DNA of 32,495 nucleotides, from assembly GCA_011390245.1 (NCBI GenBank), contig JAABSR010000006.1, positions 1 through 32,495 on the forward strand. Reading direction: 5' to 3'. The position numbers were made by a program, and so were the translations under genes. Shown here piece by piece: positions 28,824-32,495 of this stretch. The notes under the pieces are model-generated. The model was given only the letters and a program-made list of their open reading frames with translations, was not told where the DNA came from and made no database searches. Position 1 is the stretch's first letter; each line of letters opens with the position of its first letter. The DNA comes from Campylobacterales bacterium. GTDB taxonomy: Bacteria; Campylobacterota; Campylobacteria; Campylobacterales; JAABSR01.

Positions 28824-29813
28824 ATGAGTGCATACATTATTGAGACAATAATTAAAGTTGTTGTTGTTATGTTAGTCTTCTCAGCTCTAGCTGGATTTAT
28901 AACATACTTAGAGAGAAAGGTTCTAGCCTTTATGCAGAGAAGATTGGGGCCTATGTATGTTGGACCTTATGGTCTATTGCAGGTTTTAGCTGATGGTATA
29001 AAACTCTTCACAAAAGAGGATATAGTCCCTTCAAACGCTAATAGACCAATATTTATGATAGCTCCTGTAATTTCAGCAGCTACTGCTTTTATTGCTATGG
29101 CGGCTATTCCATTTTTTCCAGAGTTTGATCTATTTGGTCATACAGTTAGACCAATAATTTCAGATATAAATGTTGGTCTTCTTTTTGTGCTCTCAGTTGG
29201 TGCGATTGGGATGTACGGTCCTTTGCTAGCAGGGATGAGCTCAGGCAATAAATGGTCACTTCTTGGTGCTGCAAGAGCTACTGTGCAGCTTCTCTCTTTT
29301 GAAGTTGTTTCAGGTCTTGCTATTTTAGCTCCGCTAATGGTAATTGGATCTCTATCGTTGATAGATATAAACAATTATCAGCATGGTGGTATATTTGATT
29401 GGTTGGTATGGACTCAGCCAGTAGCTTTCTTGCTTTTTATCATAGCTGGCTATGCTGAGCTAAATAGAACGCCTTTTGACCTTTTGGAACATGAGGCGGA
29501 AGTGGTAGCAGGTTTTGCCACAGAGTATTCTGGTATGAGATGGGGTATGTTTTTTATTGGTGAGTATGCCAATATGATCACTTTAGCATTTTTGAGTGCT
29601 CTAATATTTTTTGGTGGATTTAATGACCTTTGGTTTATACCAGGGGGTATCGCGATACTCTTAAAGGTTATGTTTTTTATATTCCTCTTTTTATGGGTAA
29701 GGGCTGCATGGCCACATATTAGACCAGATCAGTTGATGTGGTTGTGCTGGAAAGTACTTATGCCAATAGCACTAGTAAATATCCTAATCACTGGTATAGT
29801 GGTGATGATATAA
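28824..29813 (+). CDS. nuoH: NADH-quinone oxidoreductase subunit H (329 aa)
   Basis: ERKVLAFMQRRLGPMYVGPYGLLQVLADGIKLFTKED and LNRTPFDLLEHEAEVVAGFATEYSG motifs. Confidence 0.97.
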   Translation: MSAYIIETIIKVVVVMLVFSALAGFITYLERKVLAFMQRRLGPMYVGPYGLLQVLADGIKLFTKEDIVPSNANRPIFMIAPVISAATAFIAMAAIPFFPEFDLFGHTVRPIISDINVGLLFVLSVGAIGMYGPLLAGMSSGNKWSLLGAARATVQLLSFEVVSGLAILAPLMVIGSLSLIDINNYQHGGIFDWLVWTQPVAFLLFIIAGYAELNRTPFDLLEHEAEVVAGFATEYSGMRWGMFFIGEYANMITLAFLSALIFFGGFNDLWFIPGGIAILLKVMFFIFLFLWVRAAWPHIRPDQLMWLCWKVLMPIALVNILITGIVVMI

Positions 29814-30418
29814 TGGAGAGTAGAATGGTTAATAGCAAAGCAAAATATGTAGAGGTAGAGCTGGAGAAGTACTCTTTGAAACCTTTTGATAGATTCAAAA
29901 GAGTTATGAAGAGAACCTTCAAAGGAGAGCTTTTTGTTGGTCTTGGGATAGTTTTTAGAGAGATGGTGAGATTCAATATTCATACTACTCAATACCCAGG
30001 TGAAAAGCTCCCAATAAGTCCTAGATATAGAGCCATACATGAACTCTTAAGATTGCTAGAATCAGGAAATGAGAGATGTATTGGCTGTGGTCTTTGTGAA
30101 AAAATTTGTATCAGTAAATGTATTAGGATGGATACTCATTTAGGGGAAGATGGTAGAAAGCACATCTCTGAATATACTATCAACTTTGGAAGATGTATAT
30201 TTTGTGGGTATTGTGCTGAAGTCTGCCCTGAGCTAGCTATCGTTCATGGTCCAAGATATGAAAACTCTTCAGAACAGAGAGCACATTTTGGACTAAAAGA
30301 GGATATGTTAACTCCAATTGATGTTTTCAAAAAAGGTGCTCAAAAAGAGTATCCAGGTTTTGGTGCTCCTAGTCCAGATGCGGATAAGAGAATCAAAAAG
30401 ACTCCATTAGCTTATTAA
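29813..30418 (+). CDS. nuoI: NADH-quinone oxidoreductase subunit I
   Basis: Two 4Fe-4S motifs CIGCGLCEKICISKCI and CIFCGYCAEVCPELAI. ATG at 29813 overlaps the nuoH TAA; track start 29738 is inside nuoH. Confidence 0.95.
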   Translation: MESRMVNSKAKYVEVELEKYSLKPFDRFKRVMKRTFKGELFVGLGIVFREMVRFNIHTTQYPGEKLPISPRYRAIHELLRLLESGNERCIGCGLCEKICISKCIRMDTHLGEDGRKHISEYTINFGRCIFCGYCAEVCPELAIVHGPRYENSSEQRAHFGLKEDMLTPIDVFKKGAQKEYPGFGAPSPDADKRIKKTPLAY

Positions 30419-30427
30419 GGATTGTAT

Positions 30428-31012
30428 ATGTTTGAAGCTGTAGCATTTTATCTATTTGGGGCATTGACAATAGCAATGTTTCTAATAGTGGTATCCACAA
30501 AAAATATACTCTACTCTATGAGTGCACTAGCTGCGGGTATGATTTTTATTTCGGCATTCTTCTTCCTATTAGATGCTGAATTTTTAGGTGTTGTTCAAAT
30601 TGTAGTCTATACTGGAGCTGTTATGGCACTATATGCTTTTGGTATGATGTTTTTTGATTCAACAAGAGATGTAAAAGAGAACATAGAGAATCCAAGAGCT
30701 GTTTTTGTTCTCTCTGGCATGATAGCTCTATTGCTTGTTTTGATGTTAGGAGCTCCTATTGTTGGGGCAAATATTGAAGCATCACAACCAACACCTGAAA
30801 ATATGGGTAATGCACAAGCTGTAGGCGTTGTACTCTTTACAAAATACCTAATACCTTTTGAGGTTGCGGCTCTTATGCTTCTTGTGGCAATGATTGCTGG
30901 TATTATCCTAGCAGGTAAGAAGATGGATCACTCTTTGACATTGATGAATGAAGAGGATTCAAATATTTGTGATAGAGAGTATAAGAAAAATAAAAAAGAG
31001 GAGCAGTCATGA
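30428..31012 (+). CDS. nuoJ: NADH-quinone oxidoreductase subunit J
   Basis: Hydrophobic; FFLLDAEFLGVVQIVVYTGAVMALYAFGMMFF signature. ATG 30428 preferred over track TTG 30422. Confidence 0.93.
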   Translation: MFEAVAFYLFGALTIAMFLIVVSTKNILYSMSALAAGMIFISAFFFLLDAEFLGVVQIVVYTGAVMALYAFGMMFFDSTRDVKENIENPRAVFVLSGMIALLLVLMLGAPIVGANIEASQPTPENMGNAQAVGVVLFTKYLIPFEVAALMLLVAMIAGIILAGKKMDHSLTLMNEEDSNICDREYKKNKKEEQS

Positions 31013-31311
31013 TAACGCTAAATCACTACTTGATACTATCTGCAATTCTTTTTGTAATAGGTTCAGTTGGTGTAATGAGAAGGAAAAACTTGCTTATGCT
31101 CTTCTTTTCTACAGAGATATTACTAAATGCAGTAAATATTGGTTTTGTAGCAATTGGTAAGTTTTATGGAGATATGACAGGTCAGATGTTTGCATTTTTT
31201 ATTATTGCAGTGGCAGCAAGTGAAGTTGCGGTAGCTTTGGGTCTTTTGATACTTTGGTATAAAAGAACTGGATCGCTTAGCCTTGACACACTTAAAAGCA
31301 TGAATGGATAG
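31009..31311 (+). CDS. nuoK: NADH-quinone oxidoreductase subunit K (100 aa)
   Basis: VMRRKNLLMLFFSTEILLNAVNIGFVAIG, AASEVAVALGLLILWYKRTGSLSLD. Confidence 0.96.
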   Translation: MITLNHYLILSAILFVIGSVGVMRRKNLLMLFFSTEILLNAVNIGFVAIGKFYGDMTGQMFAFFIIAVAASEVAVALGLLILWYKRTGSLSLDTLKSMNG

Positions 31312-31320
31312 GGGGAGAAG

Positions 31321-32495
31321 ATGTTAGAAAACTTATTATATATTGCACTTTTTTCACCTATTGTAGGCTCTCTTATTGCAGCAGCATTTGGAGATAGACC
31401 AAAAGTACTATTTACAGGTTTAGTCACTTCAGCACTTCTGCTTGTGTCGATGATAGCCTCTATAATGCTTTTTGTTTATACTCTTCATGGGGCTGTAGTA
31501 CATGTAGAGTTGATGGAGTGGATTGGAGCTGGAAGTCTATATATTCCTTTTGGTTTTATAGTAGATCAAGTGAGTGCTACGATGATGGTGGTTGTAACTG
31601 TTGTCTCATCTATGGTTCACATATACTCTATTGGTTATATGGAGCATGATAAAGGTTTTAATAGATACTTTTCTTACCTTTCAGCATTTGTGTTCTCTAT
31701 GATGGTGCTTGTTATGAGTGATAACTTTGCAGGACTTTTCATAGGTTGGGAAGGTGTAGGTCTTTGTTCATGGCTACTCATTGGGCACTGGTATCACAAA
31801 GATAGTGCTTCATGGGCTGCAAATGAGGCTTTTATCATGAACAGAATCGCCGATCTTGGAATGTTGCTAGGTATTTTTCTTATTTATTGGACTTATGGCA
31901 CACTCCAATACGATCAAGTATTTGCGATGGTGGATAGTGCTACAGAAGTTGTGATCATGACAATTGGAATCTTTCTTTTTATTGGCGCGATGGGCAAGTC
32001 AGCACAATTTCCACTTCACACTTGGCTAGCTGATGCGATGGAGGGTCCTACTCCTGTTTCAGCTCTTATCCATGCAGCTACAATGGTTACAGCTGGTGTC
32101 TATCTTGTAATTCGTGCAAATCCTATATTTGATTTGGTTCCTGGAGTTGGACTTTTTATCGCTTCACTTGGTGCTTTTGTTGCTATTTTTGCTGCCTCTA
32201 TGGCATTAGTAAATAATGACCTAAAACGAATCATAGCCTACTCAACACTTTCACAGTTAGGTTATATGTTTGTAGCTGCTGGACTTGGAGCTTACTGGAT
32301 TGCACTATTTCATCTTGTAACTCACGCTTTTTTCAAATCTCTCCTCTTTTTAGGTGCTGGAAATGTTATGCATGCTATGCATGATGAACTCAACATAAAG
32401 AAGATGGGTAAACTCTATGAGCCTATGAAGTGGACTGCGATTTTGATGATAATAGCATCTGTTGCACTTGCTGGCATCTATCCTTTTGCTGGATT
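31321..32495 (+). CDS. nuoL: NADH-quinone oxidoreductase subunit L, 3' truncated by window end
   Basis: Open frame from ATG 31321 to the window end (not in ORF track because no stop): GWEGVGLCSWLLIGHWY, GKSAQFPLHTWLADAMEGPTPVSALIHAATMVTAGVYLV, LKRIIAYSTLSQLGYMFVAAGLGAYWIALFHLVTHAFFKSLLFLGAGNVMHAMH. Confidence 0.96.
   Translation, partial: MLENLLYIALFSPIVGSLIAAAFGDRPKVLFTGLVTSALLLVSMIASIMLFVYTLHGAVVHVELMEWIGAGSLYIPFGFIVDQVSATMMVVVTVVSSMVHIYSIGYMEHDKGFNRYFSYLSAFVFSMMVLVMSDNFAGLFIGWEGVGLCSWLLIGHWYHKDSASWAANEAFIMNRIADLGMLLGIFLIYWTYGTLQYDQVFAMVDSATEVVIMTIGIFLFIGAMGKSAQFPLHTWLADAMEGPTPVSALIHAATMVTAGVYLVIRANPIFDLVPGVGLFIASLGAFVAIFAASMALVNNDLKRIIAYSTLSQLGYMFVAAGLGAYWIALFHLVTHAFFKSLLFLGAGNVMHAMHDELNIKKMGKLYEPMKWTAILMIIASVALAGIYPFAG

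Noticed and set aside
1-32495. CRISPR array, tRNA/rRNA genes, prophage or defence island
   Set aside because: No regularly spaced repeats or recognizable RNA genes/cassettes seen by eye; a tRNAscan/CRISPR search would be needed to exclude formally.

Overview
AT-rich, gene-dense bacterial chromosome segment. Protein content and gene order (pheS-pheT-aroA-ispH-rpsA-small protein-serA; aroQ-folK-flhF-flhG-hyp-fliA-fliM-fliY; epsilon-type nuo operon) point to Campylobacterota (Epsilonproteobacteria). There are three blocks: (1) a minus-strand housekeeping operon, about 17-9343; (2) a plus-strand block with HIT protein, aroQ, M24 peptidase, folK, flagellar regulation and switch genes, a bacteriohemerythrin and an RluA-family enzyme, 9435-18751; (3) a plus-strand respiratory Complex I operon nuoABCDE-like, nuoF-remnant/GltD fusion, nuoG1, nuoG2, nuoH, I, J, K, L (truncated by the window end), 18958-32495. 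I saw no tRNA/rRNA, CRISPR array, prophage or IS element. The most interesting region is Complex I. The canonical NADH-binding NuoE/NuoF pair is replaced by a 78-aa cysteine-free NuoE-like protein and a fusion of the NuoF C-terminal domain to a GltD-like FAD/NAD(P)H oxidoreductase. It is followed by two tandem, diverged NuoG paralogs that share one 365-bp tract differing at a single base, consistent with very recent gene conversion. Epsilon-type Nuo variants are known in this phylum, so parts of this are likely lineage-typical rather than new.
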